This document shows positions 10,360 to 22,209 of a DNA stretch of 64,000 nt, one piece after another. The translations under genes were made by a program, and so were the position numbers. Position 1 is the stretch's first letter; each line of letters starts with the position of its first letter. A model generated the notes under the pieces. That model saw only the letters and a program-made list of their open reading frames with translations. It had not been told where the DNA came from and ran no database searches. The stretch spans positions 13,906,136 through 13,970,135 of the forward strand of contig NC_083608.1 of NCBI RefSeq assembly GCF_029168945.1. The letters run 5' to 3'. This DNA is from Cannabis sativa. Its lineage: Eukaryota; Streptophyta; Magnoliopsida; Rosales; Cannabaceae.

Positions 10360-13112
10360 TTGGCTGATATTAAGGGAATCAGTCCCTCAACAGTTATGCA
10401 TCGAATTTTAATGGAGGAGGGCGCTAAGCCGACTATTGATGCACAACGAAGACTCAATCTACCAATGAAAGAGGTTGTCAGAAAGGAAAGGATCAAGTGG
10501 TTAGATGCTGGGGGGGCTTACCCAATTTCAGATAGTAAGTGGGTTAGCCCAGTGCAAGTAGTACCAAAGAAAGGGGGATCACAGTGATAAAAAATGAGAA
10601 AAATGAATTGACCCCTATAAGAACGGTTACTGGTTGGCGTATCTGCATTGACTACAGGAAGCTTAACAAGGCAACCAGGAAAGACCATTTTCCTTTGCCA
10701 TTCATTGACCAGATGTTAGATTGGTTGGCTGGACAAGAGTACTATTGTTTCCTAGATGGCTACTCTGGTTACCATCAAATAGCCATAGCACCGGAAGATT
10801 AAGAGAAGACGATGTTCACATGTCCATATGGCACTTTCGCTTTTAGGAGAATGCCCTTTGGACTATGTAATGCTCCAACAACATTTCAGAGGTGCATGAT
10901 GGAAATCTTTTCAGACTTGATTGAGACTTGTATAGAGATCTTTATGGATGATTTCTCAGTTTTCGGTTCCTCATTTGACAATTGTTTGAAGAACTTGGAG
11001 AAAGTGTTGATCAGATGTGAGGAGTCAAACTTGGTACTTAACTGGGAAAAGTGGCACTTCATGGTAACAGAGGGGATAGTTCTGGGGCATAAGATTTTGA
11101 AGGCAGGCATCGAAGTGGATAGAGCCAAAGTGTCTATAATAGAGAATCTACCCCCTCCAGTTTCTGTAAAAGGAGTAAGGAGTTTTCTGGGCCATTCGGG
11201 ATTTTACTGAAGATTTATCAAGGAATTCTCAAAGATCTCAAAACCACTGTCCAATCTTCTTGTTAATGGGGTACCTTTTGAGTTTGGAGAGGAACGCTTG
11301 AAAGCCTTCCAAGTTCTTAAGGAGAAATTGATATCGGCACCTATAGTCACTTCACCAAATTAGGAGTTGTCATTCAAGCTGATGTGTGATACAAATGACT
11401 ACGCAATCGGAGCAGTCTTGGGACAAAGAGTTGACAGGGTGTTTCATACCATCTACTATGCTAGTAGAACCCTGAATGATGCTCAACTGAACTATGCCAC
11501 CACGGAGAAAGAAATGCTAGCAATTGTGTTTGCGTGTGACAAGTTTCGGCCCTACCTGATTGGGAGTAAGGTGATAGTTTATATGGACCACTCTGCAATA
11601 AAGTACCTTATGACCAAGAAGGATGCAAAGCCAAGATTGATTCGGTGGGTGCTTCTACTTTAAGAATTCGACATTGAAATAAAAGATAAAAAGGGGACTG
11701 AAAACCTAGTTGTTGATCATTTGTCAAGACTTGAAATAGAAGAGAGCCAAAATGCAAGGGACGTGCAGATAAATGAAGACTTTCCCGATGAGAAACTCTT
11801 TAGTTTGAGGGAAAGCTTGATGGTACCTTGGTTTACAGACTATGTCAACTTCTTGGCTGCAAATGTTACACCGCCTGAGATGTCTCGTCAACAACTGAAA
11901 AAGTTCTTTTTAGAGGTGAAGCATTACTACTGGGAAGAGTCGATTCTTTACGAACACTGTGCTGATCAGATAATGAGAAGATGTGTACCTGAAGAAGAGA
12001 TGTATTCTGTCTTGAACCACTGCCATGCCTTACAATGTGGGGGGCATTTTAGTGGCACAAGAACTGCTGCGAAGGTTCTTCAAAGTGGGTTCTATTGGCC
12101 TACTCTTTTTAAAGATGCTAATGATATTGTGAAGGCATGTGATCGTTGTTAGAGAATGGGGAATATTTCTAGAAGAAATGAAATGCCTTTGATAGGTATC
12201 TTGGTGGTGGAGTTGTTTGATGTCTGGGGGATAGATTTCATGGGTCCTTTTCCATCTTCTTTCAGCAATTTGTATATATCTTATTGGTTGTGGACTATGT
12301 ATCAAAATGGGTGGAAGCTGCTGCAACTCAAGCCAATGATGGTAAGACAGTTTTGTCTTTCCTTCAAAAATACATATTCACTCGGTTTGGAACTCCATGA
12401 ACAATCATTAGCGATGAAGGGAGTCATTTTTGTAATAAACAGTTTGAAGCTCCGTTATCCAGATATGGAGTCCGCCATAGGACTGCTCTACCTTACCATC
12501 CACAAAGCAATGGCCAAGCCGAAATTTCCAACCGGGAAATTAAGCTGATATTGGAGAAAATAGTGCAAAGATCGAGGAAGGATTGGTCAAGGAAACTAGA
12601 TGACGCATTGTGGGCTAACAGAACAACATTTAAAACACCTATCGAAATGTCACCGTATAGGTTAGTGTATGGAAAAGCCTGTAATCTGCTAGTGGAGTTG
12701 GAGCATAAGGCCTATTGGGCAATGAAGACCCTGAACATGGATTTAGAAGCAGCAGGAGAGAAAAGATTGTTGCAATTAGATGAGCTGGAAGAATTCAAAA
12801 ACAAAGCGTATGAGAATGCAAAGATATACAAGGAAAAGACAAAGAAGTGGCATGACAGAAATTTAGTCAGGAAGGAATTTCAACCCGGGCAGCAAGTCTT
12901 ACCTTTTAACTAAAGGTTGAAACTGTTTCTTGGCAAATTGAAGTCAAGATGGTCTGGACCGTTTATGGTGGTCAAGGTATTCCCATATGGAGCTGTTGAA
13001 TTGAAAGGCGAGAGTCCAAAAACTTTCAAAGTTAATCGGCAGCGATTGAAGCTCTAGTTGGGTGATCAAATTGACCAAGCCAAGTCCGCCATTATACTGG
13101 CACCTCTTTGAG
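10360..13112 (+). pseudogene. pol: Athila reverse transcriptase, RNase H and integrase (broken)
   Basis: Order seen: RT (WVSPVQVVPKKGG; WRICIDYRKLNKAT; FLDGYSGYHQI; active site FMDD at 10941-10952), RNase H ([27 protein letters not shown]) and the integrase zinc finger (HCHALQCGGHFSGTR to CDRC). The integrase core follows, with GIDFMGPFP, a shifted-frame SDEGSHF, and HPQSNGQAE. The frame set at 10584 holds to 12152 but is broken by stops at 10800 (TAA), 11208 (TGA), 11361 (TAG), 11661 (TAA) and 12150 (TAG), each one transition from the family-conserved Gln, Arg or Trp codon. Frameshifts near 12280 and 12545 break the integrase core. The integrase tail runs to about 13110. Confidence 0.9.
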
Positions 13113-13349
13113 AAACAACTCAGCGTCCGACTATATGTCGATAAAGATAGTGCTCTTGGGAGGCAACCCAAGTGTTTTAGTTACTTTGATGTGTTTTGAG
13201 ACTTTAGCTTATTTCTTTAGTTTGTTTATTTATTTGTTTTTAGCATTTTGTAAACTTTCAGAGGTTTGTTTTAAGTTAAACCGTGCGAAGCGTGAAAATT
13301 CAAAGAAAAAAAAAAGAAAATAAATAATTTTCGGGCCAGAACCTAGTGG

Positions 13350-13530
13350 TCGCGACCCTTTTTCATGGTCGCGACCTGGGATTTTGCAGAAAGCCCAATA
13401 TTTCAAAGCCATCAGTGGTTGCGACTAGGCTTCACAATGGTCGCGACCATGGTTGCAATTGGGGGACTTTATAGAAAGGAAGATTCCCAACTTGCACACT
13501 GGTCGCGACAAGGCCATTATGTGGTCGCGA
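13350..13530. repeat. Cluster of TCGCGA palindromes in Athila spacer
   Basis: Five exact TCGCGA sites (13350, 13369, 13441, 13503, 13525), most inside GGTCGCGACC or close variants, plus decayed forms (GGTTGCGAC at 13417, GGTTGCAAT at 13451). They lie in the non-coding spacer between pol and the third ORF. The same words occur in the 5' LTR. See findings. Confidence 0.7.
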
Positions 13531-14110
13531 CCAGCATGCGACCCAAACCCTAAAAATCCCTATAAAATATGATTTTAACCCCCCATAACCTCACATTTCA
13601 AAAAATTTCAAATCCCACTTTCCCCTTAAGCAGAACCCATCTAACCGACTCCCCCAAATTTCAAATTTCATCTTCTTTTCATCAATAAATCAAACAAATC
13701 CCATCCCCAACCAAAACCCTCTCATCAATCTTCACTCTCCCCTTAAAATCACTCCAAAACTCACCACTTTTCACCAAAATCCAAAAATATCACTACTCAT
13801 CATCTTCAACCTCAAGCCTTTCATGGTTATTCAACAATGGAGGTGGATTAATGGCATTCTCACTTAGTAAGTATCATTTTTTTCACTATTTTGATTGATT
13901 AAGTGAATCTCCTACAAGATTGAATAGTTGCAATAGTTATTTGGAGGTTTGTGGATTTATTTTGAGATATTCTTGGATATTATGGACTGTGGTTATTGTT
14001 CTTGGTATTATTGTGTGTTTTTGGTGATATTGAAATTTTGGGAAATTGAAGAATATTAGGGGAGGTGCTGTCAAAATTTTTCAAACATCTTTGTTGTGTG
14101 AAATTGGTGT

Positions 14111-15304
14111 TTGTTGTTAACTATGGGACCCAAGAGCCTAAGGGCAAGTGAAGAGGGTGGTTCGTCATTCAATCCAACACCATCTTTTGATAGGTCTCGG
14201 TTTGTAAGTGAAGCGGGTCAACATCGATTCCTTAGGCTGAACAATAGGCCTTATGTTGAAGACCGGGGGATTGATTACACCGATACCCCATTGAGACGCC
14301 AACCAAGATTTGAAACAATCTGGGGTTAAATTGAAAGTATGAAGTGGCGTAGTTTTGTGGATGCCAGAGAATGAGCCAATGTCACCACGGCTTGTGAATT
14401 TTTGGCCAACTGGCCTGAAAGGAGAAATGGCGAGGTTAAGGTTCGTGGCAAGAAAGTCCCAGCCACATCTGATGCAATCAACACACTCTATGGATTGCCC
14501 AATTTCACTAGAGAAGAACAGTGCTTGAGGATAATTGAAGAAGCAGAACAGTTTGACTTGGTGGATGTAGCTTAAACGGTTGGGTTTCTGGGTTTGAGAT
14601 TTCATGATAATGATGGACAGGATGGGTCGCCAAATTTATTGTATCAGTGTGAAATAAATCCTGTGGCAAAAATTTGGACGTATTTTGTGAGTGCTCGATT
14701 GGTGCCAAGCAAACACTTTTCTGATGTGCAAATGGATCGTCTAAAATATGTGTATGCCATCATGAAGGGGTACAAAATCAATGTTGGTCAAGTTGTTCGG
14801 GGTAGTTTTGAGTTGATTGTTCAGGGTGCCACGGGAGGTGGACTTGGGTTGGCTGGTATTATTACTGATCTTTGCGGGACATATGACGTGCCAGAGTTGC
14901 CCTTTGATAACAAGGTAGTACCATAGAGAAAGATGGATGCGAGCATGGTTAATAGGCTTAAAGAGCCTCATCCCTATGGGCAGCCACCACCAGAAGCTCA
15001 ACCACAAGGTAGAAGGCACCAAAGAGAACAAAGTGTAGATGAGGAGGAAGATGTCCCACAACAACTGCTTGGCCCAATTGATCCGGCAATGCAGTACACA
15101 CATGCACAACTAAACTACATCATTCAACAGAACAACCATATGCAGAATTACATGGTGCAGAGGGGTCTATATGATGAGAGTCAAGTCACTCAGCTTAACT
15201 CTCTAATCACTCGCATGAACATTGGGATAGAGGACCCCAATTATCTGGCGCCACTTCCTCAATTTCATTCATATGATCAGCCGCCGCCACCGAACCCCTT
15301 CTGA
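14111..15304 (+). pseudogene. Athila third ORF (downstream of pol, broken)
   Basis: Three pieces: 14111-14329 (MGPKSLRASEEGGSS...), 14594-14926 (WTYFVSARLVPSKHFSDVQ, conserved in ORFs annotated as putative plant transposon protein) and 14933-15304 (Pro/Gln-rich, acidic, ending DQPPPPNPF). Athila relatives often have an extra ORF here that has been called env-like. I see no signal peptide and no membrane-spanning segment, so an envelope role is not supported. Stops or frame changes at about 14327, 14575 and 14926 make it non-functional. The spacer 13531-14110 is C-rich then T-rich, with a possible splice donor near 13866. Confidence 0.6.
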
Positions 15305-16561
15305 TGGAGGTCTCAGGTAAGTCTCTTTCCCCTGAGTTTTATTTGCACATTGGGGACAATGTGAACTTTAGTTTGAGGGGGAATTAACTTTTTAAGTTTT
15401 CTGTTTTAGTTTAGTTTAATTTGTTTTTTTTTTTTATGATTTGGCAATAAGCTAAAGATAGTTGTATGCTGCTGTTGATTGTGAAGTGTCCTGAAATTTT
15501 AAAAAAACTGTGTGCTTAATTTTGTTAACTCTTTAGATTAGTTTGGATGCTTATAAAACCTGTCTATGAACACAATTTGACGATCTGTGAAATATTTTAT
15601 AATTGTTTTACTGTGGTTTGTGGTAAGACTGGTTGAATAGCTTAGAACTTGCATGCCTTATTCTCTTGAGGCAAAATCCTTGACAGCATTTAATAGGAAC
15701 ATGATTTAGGCAGTTTCTTTGGACAGTTTGAGCCTTTCAAGCCTACCATAAAATGATTGTCCTTAGTGAATCCTTTGGAGCCTAGACCTGTTTCGTTTCT
15801 TTACTGATTGAATTAAAAATGTATCCACATTATGGTTTTGTCCTTATTACATTTTGAATGGTATCATAAGCTTTACAATATGTTTGGGAGAGTGAAAAAA
15901 TAGAGTGTGTGGAAGTGTTGAAGAAAATGAATATATCTTGTGTGATTGAGAAACTTGTGAAAAAAAAAAAGTTGTAACTCGACATCACTTGAATTGAGAA
16001 AAAAAAAAGAAGGAAAAAGAAAAAGTATATTCAGAAAAAAAAAATAATAAATAAATATAACTTTTCAGTGTTGTCTAGTGAAAAAAAAAATTCCTCAATC
16101 ATGGTTAGTTGTGGGAACACTTCGGGAAAAAACTTAAAATTGTGAGAAGCTTTTGGGTGTTAAACGTGCTTATGATATCTTTAGCCAAAAACGCCTTTCA
16201 TTTTTCGAATATCTAAGCCCTAAATTCAAACCTAGCAAGTCCTATTGATTCCGAAAAGAATTTTGTCAACATTAGTGGAGAGAGGTAAGCATGCAAGCAT
16301 ATTGGCTATCGGTTTGTGGAATGATCGGATAAAAAGAACCATTATAATATTGTTTCAATTAGGAAGTCAATTTGTGTTTGTGCATTGTGTGATAAGATGA
16401 GCATCCCAATTAATTGTTAGAGTTTTTAGAGTTGAAAATCTAGTTTAATCAATGGAAGGAAATGGAACATGAGCCAACAACATTATAATTATTAGTTAGC
16501 ATAGTTAGTAGTAGTCTTGGTCTTACTCAAGGGCGAGTAAGGATCAAGTTTGAGGGAATTT
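15305..16561 (+). other. Athila 3' non-coding region with A-tracts and polypurine tract
   Basis: No ORF of note. Runs of 8-11 adenines cluster at about 15960-16095. The sequence just before the 3' LTR (CAAGTTTGAGGGAATTTT, ending 16561) is the probable polypurine tract that primes plus-strand synthesis. Confidence 0.6.
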
Positions 16562-17715
16562 TTCTAGGCTATTTTTAGCCTAAGTTTCGGGTCAATTTCA
16601 TAAGCATTTTCTCAGTTAATGTTGCCTTTTGGAATGGATTTACGCTTGGTTTTCCTTATTTCAGGTTCCCGATGCATCACAGTTCAAATTTTATCAATTG
16701 GTGAAAAGACGGGACATTCTGGAGAAAAATCTGCTGAAGCTGGCAATTTGGCTCCAGTAGTCGCAACCACTCAAGACCATAGTTGCGACTAGGAGGTTTT
16801 GGCAGAATGGGTGTTTTTTCTAATTTATTTTTGACCAGTTTTGAATTTTTGCCATTTAGAGGTAGCAACCCTAATTCCTATATAAGGGACTCAAATTTTA
16901 TGACTAATATTATCAGAATTCAACCCCGAAAAGTGAATGAAGGAGGAGAGGAAGCTATTGTGACGATCCGGAGCGAAATCACCAACTAGTTCTTTCTTAA
17001 CTCTTGAATTTCCTTATGTTAATTTCTGTTCTAGATTTAATTATGGATGTTAATATGATTTTTATGAACTAAATTCCCAATGGGGGAAGAAGATGAATGT
17101 TGATTAAAGTTTTTGCTTAGTTAATGATAATTGCCATTCCTTTAATCTTGTTTGTGAAATTATCTATATTTGTGTGTAATTTCATGTTTAAGATTGATCA
17201 CCTTCTACATGTTCTATGATCTAAATTCAAAATCTGAAAAGTGAGAATTGAGTATGATAAAATTAGATAATCTAGGTTTTATGTGAAACGAAAGTATTTG
17301 CGTAACCTGTGTGACATTTAGATTAGTGCTTAAAGTTGATTACATGTTATTCTAATTCAGAGATTGATTAGAGAACATGTGATTTAGAACCTAAAAGATC
17401 TGAAAGAGTTAGGTTAATTTGTGTAATCTGTCATTCACATCAAGAAAAAGGATAGCAATTAGCATTAACAATTGGGTAAATACATCAACAGGATTCTCTT
17501 CCTTATTTTATCATCTTGATTGAATCTTTCGCTGTTAATTTTAGCTTCTTGATACTCTTGTTTTGTGTTTTAATCGTAAAAACTATTGGTTTGCCAAATA
17601 GAGTCATAAATTTAATCTAGTGGTATTCAGTCCAATTCCTTGTGGTTCGACCTCACCTGTGTGAGTTTACTACTTGATTACGTGTACTTGCGTATTGTTC
17701 ATAATTTTCGTAACA
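16562..17715 (+). repeat. Athila 3' LTR
   Basis: 1154 bp. It aligns with the 5' LTR throughout except for a deletion of about 50 bp that removes the third TCGCGA site and its neighbour. The remaining two palindromes have become TCGCAA and TTGCGA. The first bases are TTCTAGGC where the 5' LTR has TGTTAGGC. It ends CGTAACA at 17715. Confidence 0.85.
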
Positions 17716-17995
17716 GGTGTTCAAAAAACTTATCCCGCCGGTCGTCACATTTTCATCTGCAGAAGTCTCCAGCATCCAGCTTTTCGACTTCACATAGTAA
17801 GTATCTCGTTCTCCCTTTGCTTTTATTTGAGTTATGGTTGTCTTACATTTCGTTACTTCATTTGGTTTAACAATTAGGGTTCGTATCTCCTAGGTGACTT
17901 ATAGGGTGTAGCCATAGTTTAGGTTTATCATATTCCTCAAGCCCCTGGTTTGATAAATTTCATCTAGAAATTAGGATTGTCTTTCTTTTGTAAAG
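17716..17995 (+). other. T1 antisense leader exon (right part) and leader intron
   Basis: After the target duplication (17716-17720) the T1 leader exon continues to 17796, where ACATA|GTAAGTATC forms a strong splice donor. A T-rich stretch ends TTCTTTTGTAAAG at 17995, directly before the ATG, giving a 199-bp candidate intron. T3 shows the same arrangement on its antisense strand. Confidence 0.5.
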
Positions 17996-18455
17996 ATGTC
18001 CCAATCTAGTTCAAAAATTTATTCTCCAGAATCTGCAATATCGAAATGTCCCAAACATATAGCTTGCCCATATAAACCCAAACATTTTGAACCTCAATCC
18101 AAATTGGAAATAAACGATGTCAGGATTAGAGATCATTTGATTAAGTCAAACAAAGAAGAGACTCCCAGTCATTATAGGCAATTCTCGCAAGAGATTTCTG
18201 AGGGCAAGCGTCGCTTTTTGCGAGACGCGGCCTGGCCCGAACCCTTAAGTTTATCTTCTATTCCACTCACAAGACCAATGTTTACACCCACCATCACTGT
18301 TGCTTTTGAACCAGGTGACCTTGAGTTTGAAATTATGTCTCCTAATCCCCGCAAATCAAAGACCCCTCAGGACCTCAATGTTACCTTTCAGGCAGAACTT
18401 ATCGAGTCCAAGGTTAGGTCTATTGGGGGCCGATCCCTTCGAGCTATAGTCTTGG
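17996..18455 (+). pseudogene. T1 antisense ORF, first coding exon
   Basis: An ORF of about 153 codons opens MSQSSSKIYSPESAIS directly after the candidate splice acceptor. The product is hydrophilic, with RRFLRDAAWPEPLS and FEPGDLEFEIMSP as the most structured parts. I do not recognise the N-terminal sequence. Its position and strand, antisense to T1 and close to the 3' LTR, match the antisense ORF of Tat-type elements. A possible donor (CTTG|GTAAGC) ends it at 18455. Eight bases later solo LTR B begins, so downstream exons are lost or displaced. Confidence 0.45.
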
Positions 18456-18463
18456 TAAGCTTT

Positions 18464-21400
18464 TGTTGGGAATATTTTACCAAGATCTAAATTCACTAAC
18501 AAGTATGTTGCTTAACATGCTAAATGAATTCTCTAAACAATGAAATAAACACATAAGGGTTTAAGAAGACCTTACATTGGTTGCAGCGGAATAATATGAC
18601 TCCTTCTGTTCAAGATCTCTAGCCCTTGATTCCTTTCTGTATCAGAGTATTATCAAGATATGAACCTTGATCTCTTTCTCTCCTTCGAGTTTGGTTACCA
18701 CCCTCTTACTCACTATGATTGAGTACTTGACTTGCTATGTGTGGGCATGGCACTCATCACTAAGGGTTCGAATAAATAGAAGGAACTCTCTCATCTAGGT
18801 TTGGTTGAATAGTCAAGTTGACATTAATTTGACAAAGTTTCAAGTTATTGGATGAGATGAGAGTATCGTGTTCCTTTTATAGTGTTTCAACTAGGGCTTG
18901 GGGTTGAATTATATGGATAAAAAAATAATAAAATATTGGGCAAAAATACACATATGGCCGTATACTTTAAAAGCCAATTTCTAGTTAGATTTTTGCCACT
19001 TTATTTCAACCACTTATTCTTCTTTTCAATAATACCATATTTTCCAATTCAGCCTTATAAATGCCAAAACTATTTATTTAATAATTATAATTTATTACTA
19101 AATAAAACTACCATTTATGTAATTTATTAATTAGACCATACAAAGTCTCTTGATTAACAAATTGACCCCAAAACCTCTTTTCTTCATAATTAAGTCCTTG
19201 CTTAGTGAAAATTGATAAATAGGACATAGTCTAATTTTAGAATTATAATTGATTAATTAACATCAATTAACTGAGTCTACAAGTAGTATTATCTCAACTA
19301 GTGAGTGGACCATGGGCCTATATAACCGAGCTTTCAATAAGTAGATCTAGAATTTACCAAGTAAATTCTCAACTTATTAATTCCTCATTGCACCACTGTA
19401 GAACTTGCAATTGAATACACTCTCAGTTATATAGAACGCTCTATATGTACCACGATATAGATACGTTATGATTATCCATTGTTACAATCCTAATAGTCAA
19501 GGATCCTGTATAGATGATCTACACTGAATAGGGACAAATTTACCGTTCTACCCTTTAATGTATTTTATCCTTAAAACACTTAGCTACCTATAAATGATAT
19601 TTCAGTAAACTAATATAATTACAGAAATGAGATCTCAATCATTTTTCTCTATTCAGCCAAGCTCGAAGGAAATTATCGTTTCACTTCTAAGTCCAGATAG
19701 AAGTTATAGATTCCATATCTATGTTTAGCGCTCCCACTCAATTGTACTATCATATTCCCAAAATGTACGTATCACCCAGACCAAAAGGTAGGCTTAACTA
19801 ACAAATCAAAAAACACAAATAACACTCTTGAGATCAAACCTAACCATGTCAGGATTAAGATCCATAGACCTAAGATCAACCATTGATATTGACTTAGAAA
19901 GATATAACGGTAAGTTTATGATATCTTATCTAAGATCAATATGGGTCCCTTCCAATGTATACTCCATACATCCGATACTGGTAAACTTTGCCAATGCCCT
20001 GGAAAGTGTTGGGTTTTATGCCCTAAATAAAACTCCATTTCAATGTAATCTATTTTATTCAACATCAATAAAGAAACAGAAGTATTTTTCATTCATTTGT
20101 GTATGTTTTGGTTCAACTTTATCAATTGCTTGTCTATTTGATTTATAAATTCATCTTAAACCCTTTTCACATACTTGATCCTGTTTATTGTGTTGTCAAC
20201 ACTTTGGAAAGTAAACATGACTATGTGAATAAAGTTCCTAGATTTATCAGACATGGGGTTTTACTGATATGATAATCTACAACAAGAGTTTACTTGCATT
20301 TGGAGAAATGCTATGTTCTTTCCAGAACATTGGTTAAAGTAAAGCTCAGGTTGGATGCATGGAGTATGCATCGGAAGGGACCGATATTGAACTTTGACTT
20401 AGATTTATTAAACTTACCGTAAAATCTATTCAAGTCAATATCGCCTAGTTGATCCTAGATCAAATGATCTTAATCCTATTATGATTAGGCTCAATCTGAG
20501 GAGGAAATTCGTGTTCTTTGATTTGTTAGTTAAGCCTACTTTTAGGTCAGGGTGATACGTACATTTTGGGAACACGATAGTGCAATTGAGTGGGAGCGCT
20601 AACATAAACATGGAATCTATAGCTTCTATCTGGCAAATAGTAAGCAAAGGATGATCTCCTTCGAGCTTAACCAAACGAAAATAAATGGTGGAGTACTCAT
20701 TTCACATAAGCTGAAATATCATTTATACGGGGTCAAGTGTTTTAAGGATAAAATACATAGTAGGGTGTAATGGTAATCTAATCCCTTTACAGTGTAGATC
20801 ATTCATATAGAGGATCATTGATCAAATTAGGATTATAACAATGGATAACTAATTATGTGTCTATATGGTGGAACATATAGAGCATTCTATATATTGAGAG
20901 TGCAATTCTAAGTTCTATGCGTGGATTCAACGAAGAATTAATAAGTTAGTGAATTTAAGTAATAAATTCTTGATCTACTTATTGGAAGCTCGATTATATA
21001 GACCCATGGTACCCCACTAGTTGAGATAATATTGCTTGTAAGACTCATGTAATTGGTTTTGATTAATCAATTATAATTCTCAAGTTAGACTATGTCTATT
21101 TGTGAATTTTTCACTAAGTAAGGGCGAAATTGTAAAGAAAGAGTTTTAGGGGCATATTTGTTAATTATGATACTTAGTATGGTTCAATTAATAAATATGA
21201 TAAATGACAATATTATTTAATAATTATTTATAGTTATTAAATAGTTAGAATTGGCATTTAAATGGTTGAATTAGAAAATTAGCGTTTTTGAGAAAATCAG
21301 ATACAAAAGTGATAAAACTGCAAAATTTCAAAAAGTGAAGCACAAATCCACACTTCCATGGCCGGCCAATTTTAGAGGATTTATCTTCTGATATTTTCAT

Positions 21401-22209
21401 TATTTTAATGCCAAATAATTCAAACCTAACCCTACTGGAATGCTATAAATAGGTAGTGAAGGCTTCAGGAAAATTACACTTTTCATTCAGAAAAACCTGA
21501 GCCTCTCTCTCTACCTATGGCCGCCCACTCTCTCTCTCTGTTCTTCCTTAATATTTCGAAACCCTTAGTGATTAGAGTAGTGCCCACACACAGCAAGTGA
21601 TACCTCAATCATAGTGAGGAAGATCGTGAAGAAAGATTTTCAACAAGAAGGAGTTTCAGCATTAAAGATTCAGAGAAAGAGATCCAGGTTCAGATCTTGA
21701 TAATACTCTGCGACAGAAAGGATACAAGGGTTAGAGATCTGAACGGAAGGAGTCATTTAATTCCGCTGCACCCAATGTAAGGTTTCCTAAACTTTATATG
21801 TGTTTATTTCATCGTTTTAGAAAGTTCATATTTTCGGAGTTAATCAACATACTTGTGAGTAGATCTAAGATCCTGGTAAAATAATTTCCAAAAGAAAGGA
21901 CATAACACTTATCCAAGGTGTAAGTATACCTTATCGCTGAGTATCATGCCAGTCTAAATCCAGTGAACTAACGAATTAGGGAATTAAATTTTTGAACATA
22001 TAATCATGATTATATTCCACTGTGCTGACAACACTATAATCATGGACAAATACATATGTTTTGGACTTAATAGAATTTATACATTAAACGATCATAATCA
22101 TGAAATAAATCATGTGAACCATGCAACATAAATTGCAGTTTCTGATCTTTATTGATTAGTAAATCTGATTATATTAAAATGGATTTTAGTTAGGGCACGA
22201 AACCCAACA
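18464..22209 (-). repeat. Copia solo LTR B, split by LTR C
   Basis: The left part, 18464-20006, starts TGTTGGGAATATTTTACC. The right part, 21899-22209, ends GGGCACGAAACCCAACA. Without the insertion the LTR is 1854 bp, in line with other family members. The flanks are GCTTT (18459-18463) and TCTTT (22210-22214), a plausible target duplication with one mismatch. No internal region is attached, so this is a solo LTR from LTR-LTR recombination. Confidence 0.8.
20007..21893 (+). repeat. Copia solo LTR C, nested in LTR B
   Basis: It begins TGTTGGGTTTTATGCCCTAA and ends CTGGTAAAATAATTTCCAAAA (1887 bp). The last dinucleotide is AA instead of CA, a point change. A perfect 5-bp target duplication GAAAG flanks it (20002-20006 and 21894-21898). 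The undisturbed site CTGGAAAGGACATA can be read in LTR D near 53268, which proves insertion of C into B. It is the only plus-strand copy of the family here. Confidence 0.9.

Larger units (their letters stand above)
6478..17715 (+). mobile_element. Athila-type Ty3/gypsy LTR retrotransposon
   Basis: An 11.2-kb element with two LTRs (6478-7683, 16562-17715), an Athila-like primer-binding site, and gag, protease, RT-RNase H and integrase in the gypsy order. A third ORF lies downstream of pol, and a purine-rich tract precedes the 3' LTR. It is flanked by GGCGT (6473-6477) and GGTGT (17716-17720), a target duplication with one transition. Every ORF is interrupted, so the copy is non-autonomous. LTR divergence looks like roughly 5 percent by eye, plus one deletion. 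Confidence 0.9.

Noticed and set aside
6677..13530. TCGCGA repeats as a CRISPR-like array
   Set aside because: Units are only about 10 bp, irregularly spaced, palindromic and inside a plant retrotransposon. No cas genes.
14111..15304. Athila third ORF as an envelope gene or endogenous virus
   Set aside because: No signal peptide, no membrane segment and no viral similarity that I can see. The context is a plain Athila-type retrotransposon.
17640..17877. Two overlapping ORFs at the Athila 3' LTR edge
   Set aside because: They run across the LTR end and the candidate T1 leader intron. Translations are unrelated to any family I know.
19828..20148. 106-codon ORF spanning the LTR B/C junction
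   Set aside because: It crosses an insertion boundary between two non-coding LTRs.
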